A stretch of DNA of 64,000 nucleotides from Streptomyces sp. SLBN-31 (GCF_006715395.1 NZ_VFNC01000001.1:1302001-1366000); one strand, 5' to 3'. Counted from the stretch's first letter, positions 1 through 9,883 are shown. The notes: generated by a model from the sequence alone, not told the origin. Numbers and translations: made by a program.

Positions 1-2
1 GG

Positions 3-1577
3 GAGCGGTCGGCGGAGTTGGAGAACCGGCAGAAGGCGCTGCAGGCGTCCAACGCCGAACTGGAGGAGAAGGCCGAGCTGCTGGCCCAGCAGAACCGCGA
101 CATCGAGGTGAAGAACACCGAGATCGAGGAGGCTCGGCAGGTCCTGGAGGAGCGCGCCGAGCAGCTCGCGGTCTCGATGCGCTACAAGAGCGAGTTCCTG
201 GCCAACATGTCGCACGAGCTGCGGACGCCGCTGAACTCGCTGCTGATCCTGGCCAAGTTGCTCGCCGACAACGCGGACGCCAACCTCACGCCGAAGCAGG
301 TCGAGTTCGCCGAGACCATCCACGGGGCCGGCTCGGACCTGCTGCAGCTGATCAACGACATCCTGGACCTGTCGAAGGTCGAGGCGGGCAAGATGGACGT
401 CTCCCCGACGCGCATCGCGCTCGTCCAGCTCGTCGACTACGTGGAGGCCACCTTCCGGCCGCTGACCGCGGAGAAGGGCCTGGACCTGTCCGTACGGGTC
501 TCGCCGGAGCTGCCGGCCACCCTGCACACCGACGAGCAGCGGTTGCTCCAGGTGCTGCGGAACCTGCTGTCGAACGCCGTGAAGTTCACCGATTCCGGCT
601 CCGTGGAGCTGGTGATCCGGCCGGCCGGATCGGACGTGCCCATGGCGATCCGGGAGCAGCTGCTGGAGACCGGCTCGCTCAGCGACCCGGACGCCGGCCT
701 GATCGCCTTCTCGGTGACCGACACCGGTATCGGCATCGCGGCCAGCAAGATGCGGGTGATCTTCGAGGCGTTCAAGCAGGCCGACGGCACCACCAGCCGC
801 AAGTACGGCGGTACGGGCCTGGGACTGTCGATCTCGCGGGAGATCGCCCAGCTGCTCGGTGGGGAGATCCACGCGCAGAGCGAACCGGGGCGCGGTTCGA
901 CCTTCACGCTGTATTTGCCCCTGCACCCCAGCGAACTGCCGCCGCAGGGCTACCAGCAGCCCGTGGCGGCCCTCGGGGCGAGCGATCTGGTCGCCGCGTC
1001 GGACCTCTCCCAGCTCTCCGACGCGGAGATCGAGACGCCGGCCGAGGTGAAGTCGTACCAGCATGCCCAGAACGGTGCCGCGGCGCTGTTCAGGCGCCGC
1101 CGCAGGCACGCGCTCGACGCCGGCCAGAGTTCGCTGTCGCCGGAGCAGTGGCCGGCCGACGAGCAGTCCGCGCAGCCGCAGGTGCACCGGGGCATCCGCT
1201 TCGGCGGGCAGAAGGTGCTGATCGTCGACGACGACATCCGTAACGTGTTCGCGCTGACCAGTGTCCTGGAGCAGCACGGTCTGTCGGTGCTGTACGCGGA
1301 GAACGGCCGCGAGGGCATCGAGGTCCTGGAGCAGCACGACGACGTCGCTGTCGTCCTGATGGACATCATGATGCCCGAGATGGACGGGTACGCGACGACC
1401 ACCGCGATTCGTCGGATGCCCCAGTTCGCGGGACTGCCGATCATCGCGCTGACGGCGAAGGCGATGAAGGGCGACCGGGAGAAGGCCATCGAGTCGGGCG
1501 CCTCCGACTACGTGACCAAGCCGGTCGACCCCGATCACCTGCTGACGGTGATGGAGCAGTGGATGCGGGGGGAGTGA
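3..1577 (+). CDS. osaA: Hybrid sensor histidine kinase/response regulator, OsaA type (5' end outside window)
   Basis: Only the C-terminal ~524 residues are present; the frame is open to the window edge, so the start lies upstream. Visible order: an alpha-helical Glu-rich coiled coil, a HisKA dimerisation domain with phosphoacceptor His in FLANMSHELRTPLN, a HATPase domain (N box NLLSNAVKF, DTGIGI, GTGLGLS), a low-complexity linker, then a receiver domain with acidic pocket IVDDD, phosphoacceptor Asp in VVLMDIMMPEMDG and the conserved Lys in YVTKPVD. The receiver-bearing kinase next to an orphan receiver protein and ftsK matches OsaA/OsaB, known in S. coelicolor for recovery from osmotic stress. 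In that family the missing part holds many HAMP repeats. The gene name rests on synteny and architecture. Confidence 0.85.
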   Translation, partial: ERSAELENRQKALQASNAELEEKAELLAQQNRDIEVKNTEIEEARQVLEERAEQLAVSMRYKSEFLANMSHELRTPLNSLLILAKLLADNADANLTPKQVEFAETIHGAGSDLLQLINDILDLSKVEAGKMDVSPTRIALVQLVDYVEATFRPLTAEKGLDLSVRVSPELPATLHTDEQRLLQVLRNLLSNAVKFTDSGSVELVIRPAGSDVPMAIREQLLETGSLSDPDAGLIAFSVTDTGIGIAASKMRVIFEAFKQADGTTSRKYGGTGLGLSISREIAQLLGGEIHAQSEPGRGSTFTLYLPLHPSELPPQGYQQPVAALGASDLVAASDLSQLSDAEIETPAEVKSYQHAQNGAAALFRRRRRHALDAGQSSLSPEQWPADEQSAQPQVHRGIRFGGQKVLIVDDDIRNVFALTSVLEQHGLSVLYAENGREGIEVLEQHDDVAVVLMDIMMPEMDGYATTTAIRRMPQFAGLPIIALTAKAMKGDREKAIESGASDYVTKPVDPDHLLTVMEQWMRGE

Positions 1578-1821
1578 CGGGAATCATCGATGTTCACACG
1601 GAGTTGCTGACTCAGTGTGGCCGACGCCGTGTAGAAGTACGGGATTCGGGGAACCTTCTGGTCCCCCGGTCCGTTTCTGCTACGTGCACAGTGACATCAC
1701 GGTGACAGGGTGTGGCGACAGGCGGGGTGCGGCTACGATGACCGGCACAAGGACGGGCGGCGAAACGGAGTCGTCCCCAGGGGCGGCGCCCGGTGCACAT
1801 CCGGGGCGAGGAGGGCGGGCC

Positions 1822-2505
1822 ATGGTGCAGAAGGCCAAGATCCTCCTGGTCGATGACCGGCCGGAGAATCTGCTGGCGCTGGAGGCCATCCTCTCCGCGC
1901 TCGATCAGACACTGGTGCGGGCATCGTCCGGGGAAGAAGCGCTCAAGGCACTGCTCACGGACGATTTCGCGGTCATTCTGCTTGACGTCCAGATGCCGGG
2001 CATGGACGGTTTCGAGACCGCTGCGCACATCAAGCGGCGGGAGCGGACCCGGGACATCCCGATCATCTTCCTCACCGCGATCAACCACGGCCCGCACCAC
2101 ACGTTCCGCGGTTACGCGGCGGGTGCGGTGGACTACATCTCCAAGCCGTTCGACCCGTGGGTGCTGCGCGCGAAGGTCTCGGTCTTCGTCGAGCTGTACA
2201 TGAAGAACTGCCAGCTGCGGGAGCAGGCGGCGCTGCTGCGCCTGCAGTTGGAGGGCGGCGGAGGCAAGTCCGCGGTCGGTGACGCCAAGGAGCCGGCCGG
2301 CCTGCTCGCCGAGCTGTCGGCGCGGCTCGCGGCCGTCGAGGAGCAGGCCGAGGCGCTGTCCAAGCAGCTGGACGACGATTCGGCGGACGCGGCGGCGGTG
2401 GCCACCGCGGCTCATCTCGAACGCAAACTCACCGGTTTGCGGCGGGCGCTGGACGCGCTGGAGCCGGGTGCCGGGAACACCTCCTCGGTGTCCTCGCAGA
2501 ACTGA
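1822..2505 (+). CDS. osaB: Response regulator OsaB, receiver plus coiled coil
   Basis: 227 residues. The N-terminal receiver domain (residues ~5-125) has the acidic pair in LLVDDRP, phosphoacceptor Asp in VILLDVQMPGMDG, switch Thr in IIFLTA and Lys in YISKPFD. The rest (residues ~135-215) is a Glu/Ala/Leu-rich coiled coil with no DNA-binding domain, so output is probably by protein-protein contact. The ATG at 1822 is preceded by GAGGAGGG (1808-1815), a good ribosome site. A possible -10 TACGAT lies at 1734-1739, so the gene probably has its own promoter although it follows the kinase. In S. coelicolor OsaB is needed for growth and development after osmotic upshift; that role is transferred by synteny. 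Confidence 0.85.
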   Translation: MVQKAKILLVDDRPENLLALEAILSALDQTLVRASSGEEALKALLTDDFAVILLDVQMPGMDGFETAAHIKRRERTRDIPIIFLTAINHGPHHTFRGYAAGAVDYISKPFDPWVLRAKVSVFVELYMKNCQLREQAALLRLQLEGGGGKSAVGDAKEPAGLLAELSARLAAVEEQAEALSKQLDDDSADAAAVATAAHLERKLTGLRRALDALEPGAGNTSSVSSQN

Positions 2506-2616
2506 CGCTCCCACGAGGCGCAGTTGCGCATGAGGACGCGTCAGTTCCGCGCACCGTCAAGGGCGACACGAACGGGTGAAGCAGTGGGCACACGTGTCCG
2601 TCGTCGACTCCACCGG

Positions 2617-2622
2617 TAATCT
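2617..2622 (+). promoter_or_regulatory. Candidate -10 element of a leaderless ftsK transcript
   Basis: TAATCT ends 7 nt before the ATG at 2630 and there is no purine-rich ribosome site between them. That spacing puts the transcript start on or next to the A of the ATG. The -35 region is not convincing. Confidence 0.45.
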
Positions 2623-2629
2623 CACACCT

Positions 2630-5341
2630 ATGGCCTCACGTCCCTCCGCTGCCAAGAAGCAGCCCGCGAAGAAGGCGGCGGCTCCGGCGAAGAAGGCCGC
2701 CGCGAAGAGGGCCCCCGCGAAGAAGGCGCCCGCCAGGAAGGCCGCGGCGAAGAAGGCCGCGCCGCCGCCCAGGCCGGCGCCGAGCCCGACCGGGGGTATC
2801 TACCGGCTGGTGCGCGCGCTGTGGCTGGGCGTCGCGCACGCCGTCGGCGCCGTTTTTCGGGGTATAGGGAACGGAGCGAAGAACCTCGACCCCGCACACC
2901 GCAAGGACGGCGTGGCTCTCCTCCTCCTCGGCATCGCCCTGATCGTCGCCGCCGGCACCTGGGCCGACCTGCGCGGTCCCGTCGGCGACCTCGTCGAGAT
3001 CCTGGTGACCGGCTCCTTCGGCCGCCTCGACCTGCTGGTGCCGATACTGCTGGCAGTCATCGCCGCGCGCTTCATCCGCCACCCCGAGAAGCCCGAGGCC
3101 AACGGCCGCATCGTCATCGGCCTGTCCGCGCTCGCCATCGGCGTGCTCGGCCAGGTCCACATCGCCTGCGGCTCGCCCGCCCGCAGCGACGGCATGCAGG
3201 CCATAAGGGACGCGGGCGGCCTGATCGGCTGGGCGGCGGCCACCCCGCTGACGTACACCATGGGCGAGGTGCTCGCCGTACCGCTGCTCGTGCTGATCAC
3301 GGTCTTCGGTCTGCTCGTCGTCACCGCCACCCCGGTCAACGCCATCCCGCAGCGGCTGCGAATGCTCGGGGTGCGGCTCGGGATCGTCCACGACCCGTAC
3401 GTGGGCGAACCCACCGAGGAGGACCAGCGCTACGACGAGCAGTGGCGCGAGGCGATTCCCGCCCGTACGCGCCGGCGTGGATCCGCCGCCGAGCCGTACG
3501 ACCCCGACAGCGCGGAGCAGGAGGCCCTCTCCCGGCGTCGCGGCCGCCCCAGGCGCTCCGCGGTGCCCCAGCCCGACATGGGCCGCCAGATGGACGCCGT
3601 GGACGTCGCAGCGGCCGCCGCGGCCGCGCTCGACGGTGCCGTCATGCACGGGATGCCGCCGTCGCCGGTCGTCGCCGACCTCACCCAGGGGGTGAGCGTG
3701 GGCGACCGCGAGGAGACGCTGCCCACGCCGACGCCGGTCCCGGCCGCGCGCCCCAAGCAGGAGAAGCTCAAGCAGGAGAAGCTGAAGGTCGAGGTCGCCG
3801 ACCTCACCAAGCCCGCTCCGGAAGCGCCCGCCGAACTGCCCGCGCGCGCGGAGCAGCTCCAACTGTCCGGCGACATCACCTACGCGCTGCCCTCCCTCGA
3901 CCTCCTCACGCGCGGCGGCCCCGGCAAGGCGCGCAGCGCCGCCAACGACGCCGTCGTCGCCTCCCTGACGAACGTCTTCACGGAGTTCAAGGTCGACGCC
4001 GCCGTCACCGGCTTCACGCGCGGTCCGACGGTGACCCGCTACGAGGTCGAGCTCGGCCCGGCCGTGAAGGTCGAGCGGATCACCGCGCTGACGAAGAACA
4101 TCGCGTACGCCGTGGCCAGTCCGGACGTGCGGATCATCAGTCCGATCCCCGGCAAGTCCGCCGTCGGCATCGAGATCCCCAACACGGACCGCGAGATGGT
4201 CAACCTCGGCGACGTGCTGCGGCTCGCGGCGGCCGCCGAGGACGACCACCCGATGCTGGTCGCGCTCGGCAAGGACGTCGAGGGCGGCTATGTGATGGCC
4301 AACCTCGCGAAGATGCCGCACGTCCTGGTCGCCGGCGCCACCGGCTCCGGCAAGTCGTCGTGCATCAACTGCCTCATCACGTCGATCATGGTCCGCGCGA
4401 CCCCCGAGGACGTGCGCATGGTCCTCGTCGACCCCAAGCGCGTGGAGCTGACCGCCTACGAGGGCATCCCGCACCTGATCACGCCGATCATCACCAACCC
4501 CAAGCGGGCCGCCGAGGCGCTCCAGTGGGTCGTACGCGAGATGGACCTGCGCTACGACGACCTGGCGGCGTACGGCTACCGGCACATCGACGACTTCAAC
4601 GAGGCCGTCCGCAACGGCAAGGTCAAGCCCCCGGAGGGCAGCGAGCGCGAGCTCCAGCCGTACCCGTACCTGCTGGTGATCGTCGACGAGCTCGCCGACC
4701 TGATGATGGTCGCACCGCGCGACGTCGAGGACGCGATCGTGCGCATCACGCAGCTCGCGCGCGCGGCCGGTATCCACCTGGTCCTCGCCACGCAGCGGCC
4801 GTCGGTCGATGTCGTCACCGGTCTGATCAAGGCGAACGTGCCCTCGCGGCTCGCCTTCGCCACCTCCTCGCTCGCCGACTCCCGCGTCATCCTCGACCAG
4901 CCCGGCGCCGAGAAGCTCATCGGCAAGGGCGACGGCCTCTTCCTGCCGATGGGCGCCAGCAAGCCGACCCGTATGCAGGGCGCGTTCGTGACCGAGGAGG
5001 AGGTCGCGGCGATCGTCCAGCACTGCAAGGACCAGATGGCGCCCGTCTTCCGGGACGACGTCACCGTGGGGACGAAGCAGAAGAAGGAGATCGACGAGGA
5101 GATCGGCGACGACCTCGACCTGCTGTGCCAGGCGGCCGAGCTGGTGGTGTCCACCCAGTTCGGGTCGACGTCCATGCTCCAGCGCAAGCTGCGCGTCGGC
5201 TTCGCCAAGGCCGGGCGCCTGATGGACCTCATGGAGTCCAGGGGCATCGTCGGGCCGAGCGAGGGGTCGAAGGCTCGTGACGTTCTTGTGAAGGCTGACG
5301 ACTTGGACGGAGTGCTCGCGGTGATCCGCGGGGAGGCTTGA
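2630..5341 (+). CDS. ftsK: DNA translocase FtsK
   Basis: 903 residues. An Ala/Lys/Pro-rich N-terminus (residues ~10-50, histone-H1-like AKKA repeats) precedes four membrane helices (~100-260), a long Pro/Glu linker, the alpha/beta RecA-like motor (Walker A AGATGSGKSS near residue 570; Walker B LVIVDELADLM) and a C-terminal winged-helix gamma domain (STSMLQRKLRVGFAKAGRLM). FtsK anchors at the septum and pumps double-stranded DNA to clear the chromosome; the gamma domain reads polarity sequences in the DNA. In Streptomyces it acts during sporulation septation. An upstream in-frame GTG at 2576 exists, but the -10-like TAATCT just before 2630 favours the shorter form. Confidence 0.93.
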   Translation: MASRPSAAKKQPAKKAAAPAKKAAAKRAPAKKAPARKAAAKKAAPPPRPAPSPTGGIYRLVRALWLGVAHAVGAVFRGIGNGAKNLDPAHRKDGVALLLLGIALIVAAGTWADLRGPVGDLVEILVTGSFGRLDLLVPILLAVIAARFIRHPEKPEANGRIVIGLSALAIGVLGQVHIACGSPARSDGMQAIRDAGGLIGWAAATPLTYTMGEVLAVPLLVLITVFGLLVVTATPVNAIPQRLRMLGVRLGIVHDPYVGEPTEEDQRYDEQWREAIPARTRRRGSAAEPYDPDSAEQEALSRRRGRPRRSAVPQPDMGRQMDAVDVAAAAAAALDGAVMHGMPPSPVVADLTQGVSVGDREETLPTPTPVPAARPKQEKLKQEKLKVEVADLTKPAPEAPAELPARAEQLQLSGDITYALPSLDLLTRGGPGKARSAANDAVVASLTNVFTEFKVDAAVTGFTRGPTVTRYEVELGPAVKVERITALTKNIAYAVASPDVRIISPIPGKSAVGIEIPNTDREMVNLGDVLRLAAAAEDDHPMLVALGKDVEGGYVMANLAKMPHVLVAGATGSGKSSCINCLITSIMVRATPEDVRMVLVDPKRVELTAYEGIPHLITPIITNPKRAAEALQWVVREMDLRYDDLAAYGYRHIDDFNEAVRNGKVKPPEGSERELQPYPYLLVIVDELADLMMVAPRDVEDAIVRITQLARAAGIHLVLATQRPSVDVVTGLIKANVPSRLAFATSSLADSRVILDQPGAEKLIGKGDGLFLPMGASKPTRMQGAFVTEEEVAAIVQHCKDQMAPVFRDDVTVGTKQKKEIDEEIGDDLDLLCQAAELVVSTQFGSTSMLQRKLRVGFAKAGRLMDLMESRGIVGPSEGSKARDVLVKADDLDGVLAVIRGEA

Positions 5342-5511
5342 GAAAGACCCCGAGCCGGTGCGCCACCGATGTCCGATCGTGACTCACCCGTAAGGGATCA
5401 TTGAGCAACCCTTTCCCTTCGACGTACGTCAAGTTGAGGGAAGCGACAAACGCGTGCCCGACCATCGGCGTGTCCGGCCATACCGATGGGCTAACAAGCT
5501 CGACCGTCCGG

Positions 5512-5542
5512 TTGCCCCACCCTTTCGCACCCCCCATAGACT
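5512..5542 (+). promoter_or_regulatory. Candidate promoter of the HTH/DUF4115 gene
   Basis: TTGCCC at 5512-5517 and TAGACT at 5537-5542 form a plausible vegetative promoter with a 19-bp spacer, about 40 nt ahead of the GTG at 5586. Confidence 0.4.
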
Positions 5543-5585
5543 GAACCCCCAGCACAGGTGGCTAAAACGCTCGAAAGGCGCCCCC

Positions 5586-6425
5586 GTGTCCATCGGCAAC
5601 TCCCCTGAAGACGAGCGTCCGTTCGAAGACGATCGCGAGCAAGCCCGCCTCTCCGTCGGCCGCGCCCTCAAACAGGCGCGCATCGACGCCGGGCTGACCG
5701 TCGACGACGTCAGCAACGCCACCCGGGTCCGCATCGCCATCGTGCACTCCATCGAGGCGGACGACTTCGCCCCCTGCGGCGGAGACGTCTACGCGCGCGG
5801 GCACATCCGGACCCTGGCCAAGGCCGTCCACCTCGATCCGGCGCCGCTGCTCGCGCAGTACGACGCCGATCACGGTGGCCGCCCCGCCCCGACCCCTGCG
5901 GCCCCGCTGTTCGAGGCGGAACGCATCCGCCCCGAGCGGCGCGGCCCGAACTGGACCGCGGCGATGGTCGCCGCGATCGTCGCCGTGGTCGGCTTCGTCG
6001 GGTTCACCGCGTTCAAGGGCGGCGACGACGGCGGCGCCAAGGCCCAGGTCGCCGAGGGATCGACGCCCACGCAGAGCAAGTCCCCCTCGGCGACACCGCA
6101 CGACAAGAAGTCCGCCACCCCGAAGTCCGACCCCTCGGACAGCGCCATCGCCGCCGCGCCCCAGGACAAGGTGACCGTCCGCGTCACGGCCCCCGACGGA
6201 AAGAGCTGGATCTCCGCCAAGGACCACAACGGCCGGCTCCTGTTCGACGGGCTCCTCGCGCAGGGCGACTCCAAGACCTTCCAGGACAGCGAGAAGATCA
6301 ACCTCGTCCTCGGCGACGCCGGAGCCATCCAGCTCTACGTCAACGGCAAGAAGATCGAGGACGACTTCCAGCCGGGCGCGGTGGAGCGCCTGACCTACAC
6401 CAAGGGCGACCCCCAGGTCGGCTGA
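5586..6425 (+). CDS. Membrane-anchored helix-turn-helix protein with DUF4115 domain (RodZ-like)
   Basis: 279 residues. A cytoplasmic HTH domain of the RodZ/HTH_25 type (residues ~20-85: [20 protein letters not shown]) is followed by one membrane helix (~125-145), a Ser/Pro/Lys-rich spacer and an extracytoplasmic beta-domain (~195-275). RodZ links MreB-type cytoskeleton to the wall machinery in rods; Streptomyces homologues are not well characterised, so the role is inferred from architecture. The GTG at 5586 was chosen because the HTH begins soon after it and GAAAGG lies just upstream; the longer open frame back to 5454 runs through the promoter region. A strong hairpin follows the stop. Confidence 0.8.
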   Translation: MSIGNSPEDERPFEDDREQARLSVGRALKQARIDAGLTVDDVSNATRVRIAIVHSIEADDFAPCGGDVYARGHIRTLAKAVHLDPAPLLAQYDADHGGRPAPTPAAPLFEAERIRPERRGPNWTAAMVAAIVAVVGFVGFTAFKGGDDGGAKAQVAEGSTPTQSKSPSATPHDKKSATPKSDPSDSAIAAAPQDKVTVRVTAPDGKSWISAKDHNGRLLFDGLLAQGDSKTFQDSEKINLVLGDAGAIQLYVNGKKIEDDFQPGAVERLTYTKGDPQVG

Positions 6426-6440
6426 CCGCAGACGAGCACC

Positions 6441-6472
6441 GAAGGGCCCGGCCGGGATCGGCCGGGCCCTTC
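6441..6472 (+). terminator. Hairpin terminator after the HTH/DUF4115 gene
   Basis: A perfect 14-bp inverted repeat (6441-6454 with 6459-6472) around a 4-nt loop sits 16 nt past the stop and just before the rimO promoter. There is no U-tract, as is usual in Streptomyces. Confidence 0.75.
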
Positions 6473-6480
6473 GACGTGGA

Positions 6481-6503
6481 CTGTCGGCGGGACAAAGTAG
6501 TCT
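6481..6503 (+). promoter_or_regulatory. rimO promoter, weak match to the RecA-NDp damage-promoter pattern
   Basis: CTGTCGGCG (6481-6489), exactly 8 nt, then TAGTCT (6498-6503), ending 7 nt before the ATG. It matches TTGTCRGTG-N8-TAnnnT at 7 of 9 upstream positions. The -10 position suggests a leaderless mRNA; damage inducibility is only a possibility. Confidence 0.45.
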
Positions 6504-6510
6504 TGAGCCC

Positions 6511-7980
6511 ATGCCTGAACGCCGTACCGTCGCACTCGTCACCCTTGGCTGCGCCCGTAACGAGGTGGACTCGGAGGAGCTCGCAGGCCGCTTGGAGGCG
6601 GACGGCTGGGACCTCGTGGAGGACGCCGCGGACGCGGACGTCGCGGTCGTGAACACCTGTGGCTTCGTCGAGGCCGCCAAGAAGGACTCCGTCGACGCCC
6701 TCCTGGAGGCCAACGACCTCAAGGGCCACGGCAGAACCCAGGCCGTCGTGGCGGTGGGCTGCATGGCCGAGCGGTACGGCAAGGACCTCGCCGAGGCCCT
6801 CCCCGAGGCCGACGGCGTGCTCGGCTTCGACGACTACGCGGACATCTCCGACCGACTGCAGACCATCCTCAGCGGCGGCATCCACGCCGCCCACACCCCG
6901 CGCGACCGGCGCAAGCTGCTGCCGATCAGCCCCGCCGAGCGCCAGGACTCCGCGGCCGAGGTCGCGCTGCCCGGGCACGCGCCCGTGGACCTCCCGGAGG
7001 GCGTCGCGCCCGCCTCGGGCCCCCGGGCACCCCTGCGCCGCCGGCTGGACGGCTCCCCGGTCGCCTCCGTGAAGCTCGCCTCCGGCTGCGACCGGCGCTG
7101 CACCTTCTGCGCCATCCCGTCCTTCCGCGGCTCCTTCATCTCCCGCCGTCCGAGCGACGTGCTGAACGAGACGCGCTGGCTTGCCGAGCAGGGCGTCAAG
7201 GAGATCATGCTGGTCTCCGAGAACAACACCTCCTACGGCAAGGACCTGGGCGACATCCGCCTGCTGGAGTCCCTGCTGACCGAGCTGGCCGAGGTCGACG
7301 GCATCGAGCGCGTGCGCGTCAGCTACCTCCAGCCGGCCGAGATGCGCCCCGGGCTGATCGACGTCCTGACCTCCACCCCGAAGGTCGCCCCCTACTTCGA
7401 CCTGTCCTTCCAGCACTCCGCGCCCGACGTGCTGCGCGCCATGCGCCGCTTCGGCGACACCGACCGCTTCCTGGAGTTGCTCGACACCATCCGGACCAAG
7501 GCCCCCCAGGCGGGCGTGCGCTCCAACTTCATCGTCGGCTTCCCGGGCGAGAGCGAGGCCGACCTGGCGGAGCTGGAGCGGTTCCTCAACGGCGCGCGCC
7601 TGGACGCCATCGGCGTCTTCGGCTACTCCGACGAGGAGGGCACCGAGGCGGCGACGTACGAGAACAAGCTGGACGAGGACGTCGTCGCCGAGCGGCTGGC
7701 CCACATCTCCCGGCTGGCCGAGGAACTGGTCTCGCAGCGGGCCGAGGAGCGTGTGGGTGAGACCGCGCACGTCCTCGTGGAGTCCGTGGACGAGGAGGGC
7801 GTGTACGGTCGCGGCGCGCACCAGGCGCCCGAGACGGACGGCCAGGTGCTGCTCACGAGCGGCGCGGGTCTGAGCGTCGGCCGTATCGTCGAGGCCAAGG
7901 TGGTCGGTACGGAAGGTGTCGACCTGGTGGCCGAGCCGCTCACGGGCTCGTTCGGGTGCAGTGAGGAGGAGGGCAGATGA
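6511..7980 (+). CDS. rimO: Ribosomal protein S12 methylthiotransferase RimO
   Basis: 489 residues. Order: N-terminal MTTase/UPF0004 domain starting [17 protein letters not shown] with three conserved Cys, the radical-SAM core with the CxxxCxxC cluster (CDRRCTFC, near residue 195) and a C-terminal TRAM domain. RimO adds a methylthio group to the conserved Asp of ribosomal protein S12 using two 4Fe-4S clusters and SAM. It is distinguished from MiaB (also in this window) by the [11 protein letters not shown] signature. A ~45-residue Pro/Arg-rich insert lies just before the radical-SAM core. Its last codons overlap pgsA by ATGA, so the two are translationally coupled. Confidence 0.93.
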   Translation: MPERRTVALVTLGCARNEVDSEELAGRLEADGWDLVEDAADADVAVVNTCGFVEAAKKDSVDALLEANDLKGHGRTQAVVAVGCMAERYGKDLAEALPEADGVLGFDDYADISDRLQTILSGGIHAAHTPRDRRKLLPISPAERQDSAAEVALPGHAPVDLPEGVAPASGPRAPLRRRLDGSPVASVKLASGCDRRCTFCAIPSFRGSFISRRPSDVLNETRWLAEQGVKEIMLVSENNTSYGKDLGDIRLLESLLTELAEVDGIERVRVSYLQPAEMRPGLIDVLTSTPKVAPYFDLSFQHSAPDVLRAMRRFGDTDRFLELLDTIRTKAPQAGVRSNFIVGFPGESEADLAELERFLNGARLDAIGVFGYSDEEGTEAATYENKLDEDVVAERLAHISRLAEELVSQRAEERVGETAHVLVESVDEEGVYGRGAHQAPETDGQVLLTSGAGLSVGRIVEAKVVGTEGVDLVAEPLTGSFGCSEEEGR

Positions 7981-8699
7981 CCGGAGTCCCGGCATCGGCG
8001 GCGAACGGCTCCTCCAAGACGGGTCCCTCGCAGGCCGAGGCCAGCTCTTCCGAAGCGGAAGGCGGCACGAAGCCGCCGCGGGGCGCGAAGATCGCGGCCG
8101 CGGCCGTCAACCAGGCGAGCGTCTGGAACATCGCCAACCTGCTCACCATGCTCCGGCTGCTGCTGGTCCCCGCCTTCGTCGCGCTGATGCTCGCCGACGG
8201 CGGCTACGACCCGGCCTGGCGCTCGGTCGCCTGGGCCGCGTTCGCCGTCGCCATGATCACCGACCTGTTCGACGGCCACCTCGCCCGCACCTACAACCTC
8301 GTCACCGACTTCGGGAAGATCGCCGACCCCATCGCCGACAAGGCGATCATGGGGGCGGCGCTGATCTGCCTGTCCGGGCTGGGCGACCTGCCGTGGTGGG
8401 TGACGATCGTCATCCTCGGCCGGGAACTCGGGATCACGCTGCTGCGTTTCCTGGTCATCCGGTACGGCGTCATCCCGGCGAGCCGCGGCGGCAAGCTCAA
8501 GACGCTCACGCAGGGCGTGGCGGTCGGGATGTACATCCTGGCGCTGACGGGATGGCTGGCCACCCTGAGGTTCTGGGTGATGGGTGCGGCGGTCGTCCTG
8601 ACGGTGGTGACCGGACTCGACTATGTGAGACAAGCCATTGTGCTGCGCAGGCAGGGAATCGCCGAGCGCAAGGCCGCGTTGGAGGGGACGGAAGGGTGA
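7977..8699 (+). CDS. pgsA: CDP-diacylglycerol-glycerol-3-phosphate 3-phosphatidyltransferase PgsA
   Basis: 240 residues. A polar N-terminal ~45 residues leads into five or six membrane helices with the CDP-alcohol phosphotransferase signature, visible as [15 protein letters not shown] followed by [11 protein letters not shown] (pattern DxxDGxxAR...GxxxDxxxD). The family makes phosphatidylglycerol phosphate, the precursor of phosphatidylglycerol and cardiolipin. The start overlaps the rimO stop (ATGA) and the stop overlaps the cinA start (GTGA). The pgsA-cinA-clgR order is shared with mycobacteria, where pgsA3 neighbours clgR. Confidence 0.9.
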   Translation: MTGVPASAANGSSKTGPSQAEASSSEAEGGTKPPRGAKIAAAAVNQASVWNIANLLTMLRLLLVPAFVALMLADGGYDPAWRSVAWAAFAVAMITDLFDGHLARTYNLVTDFGKIADPIADKAIMGAALICLSGLGDLPWWVTIVILGRELGITLLRFLVIRYGVIPASRGGKLKTLTQGVAVGMYILALTGWLATLRFWVMGAAVVLTVVTGLDYVRQAIVLRRQGIAERKAALEGTEG

Positions 8700-9241
8700 G
8701 TTCCCGGGCCGCTGACGTGGTGAGACTACTGACAGTGAGGGGCCAGACCCTCGCCGTCGCGGAGTCCCTCACCGGTGGGTTGGTCGCGGCGGAGATCACC
8801 GGCGTTCCCGGGGCCTCCAAGGCGTTCCGGGGTTCGGTGACGGCGTACGCCACCGAACTCAAGCACGAGCTGCTGGGTGTCGACGCCGGACTGCTGGACC
8901 GGCACGGAGCGGTGGATCCGCAGGTCGCGGCCCAGATGGCGGCCGGCGTGCGCAAGGCGCTCGGCGCCGACTGGGGCGTCGCGACGACCGGAGTCGCGGG
9001 CCCGGACCCGCAGGACGGCCAGCCCGTCGGAACGGTTTTCGTGGCCGTCGACGGGCCCTTCGGCCCTGGTTCCGGTTCTGCCTCTGGCGGAAAAGTAGAG
9101 GCCCTGCGGTTGAACGGCGACCGTGCGGAAATTCGTAGAGAGAGTGTACGGAGCGTACTCGCACTGCTCCTGACGGAGCTTGCGGGCGAACACAGTGGGA
9201 ATGAGCGGACACAGGATACGGAACAGAACGGGGGGTTTTGA
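8696..9241 (+). CDS. cinA: CinA C-terminal-domain protein (nicotinamide-nucleotide amidase family)
   Basis: 181 residues, consisting only of the CinA C-terminal domain: AESLTGGLVAAEITGVPGAS, a substrate-pocket Ser/Tyr region (GSVTAYA) and TTGVAGPD. The long CinA form has an extra N-terminal MoCF domain, which is absent here. The domain hydrolyses NMN to NaMN in pyridine-nucleotide salvage. The GTG start is 4-nt overlapped with the pgsA stop. An insert near residues 120-135 (Gly/Pro/Ser-rich) interrupts the usual core. Confidence 0.85.
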   Translation: MSSRAADVVRLLTVRGQTLAVAESLTGGLVAAEITGVPGASKAFRGSVTAYATELKHELLGVDAGLLDRHGAVDPQVAAQMAAGVRKALGADWGVATTGVAGPDPQDGQPVGTVFVAVDGPFGPGSGSASGGKVEALRLNGDRAEIRRESVRSVLALLLTELAGEHSGNERTQDTEQNGGF

Positions 9242-9350
9242 TGTTTGCAGCCCTGAGTGAACACGACATCGCTCCCCGCACGGCCGCGGCGCAAGGCGGT
9301 ACGGTGGGGCGTGAAGGATGCGGCTACGCGGTCCGAGGAGGGAGCCACCG

Positions 9351-9719
9351 ATGATTCTGCTCCGTCGCCTACTGGGTGACGTGCTGCGTCGGCAGCGCCA
9401 ACGCCAGGGCCGTACTCTGCGCGAAGTCTCCTCGTCCGCCCGAGTCTCACTCGGCTATCTCTCCGAGGTGGAGCGGGGGCAGAAGGAGGCTTCCTCCGAG
9501 CTGCTCGCCGCCATCTGCGACGCGCTGGACGTACGGATGTCCGAACTCATGCGGGAAGTGAGCGACGAACTCGCGCTCGCCGAGCTGGCCCAGTCCGCTG
9601 CGGCCGCCTCGCCGGCACCGGTTCGCCCGATGCTGGGTTCCGTTTCGGTGACCGGTGTGCCTCCGGAAAGGGTGACCATCAAGGCGCCCGCCGAGGCGGT
9701 GGACGTGGTCGCCGCGTGA
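9351..9719 (+). CDS. clgR: Transcriptional regulator ClgR
   Basis: 122 residues. A Xre-type HTH domain (residues ~10-65, [20 protein letters not shown]) is followed by a short variable tail. In Streptomyces lividans ClgR activates clpP1P2, lon and its own gene, and is itself destroyed by ClpP1P2 through its last two alanines; this protein also ends in ...VVAA, so the degron appears conserved. The pgsA-cinA-clgR neighbourhood supports the name. The ATG at 9351 has the strong ribosome site GAGGAGGGA at 9335-9343; a longer frame to 9318 lacks one. Confidence 0.88.
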   Translation: MILLRRLLGDVLRRQRQRQGRTLREVSSSARVSLGYLSEVERGQKEASSELLAAICDALDVRMSELMREVSDELALAELAQSAAAASPAPVRPMLGSVSVTGVPPERVTIKAPAEAVDVVAA

Positions 9720-9768
9720 CGTTCACGCGGATGCGCGCTTGACCTGACGACGCACCACGAAGTGTGCG

Positions 9769-9786
9769 AGGCCCCGACCGGGGCTT
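9769..9786 (+). terminator. Short hairpin between clgR and dps
   Basis: AGGCCCC (9769-9775), a GACC loop and GGGGCTT (9780-9786) form a 7-bp stem with one G-T pair, followed by TCTCC. Weak but well placed after clgR. Confidence 0.45.
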
Positions 9787-9883
9787 CTCCGGATCATTCG
9801 GAGAGGCGCGGTGCGGGGCTTTCGTGCATGGTGGGGAGGCGGGGGACGGGACTCGGGGCCGCACACAGAATCGGAGTACACGG

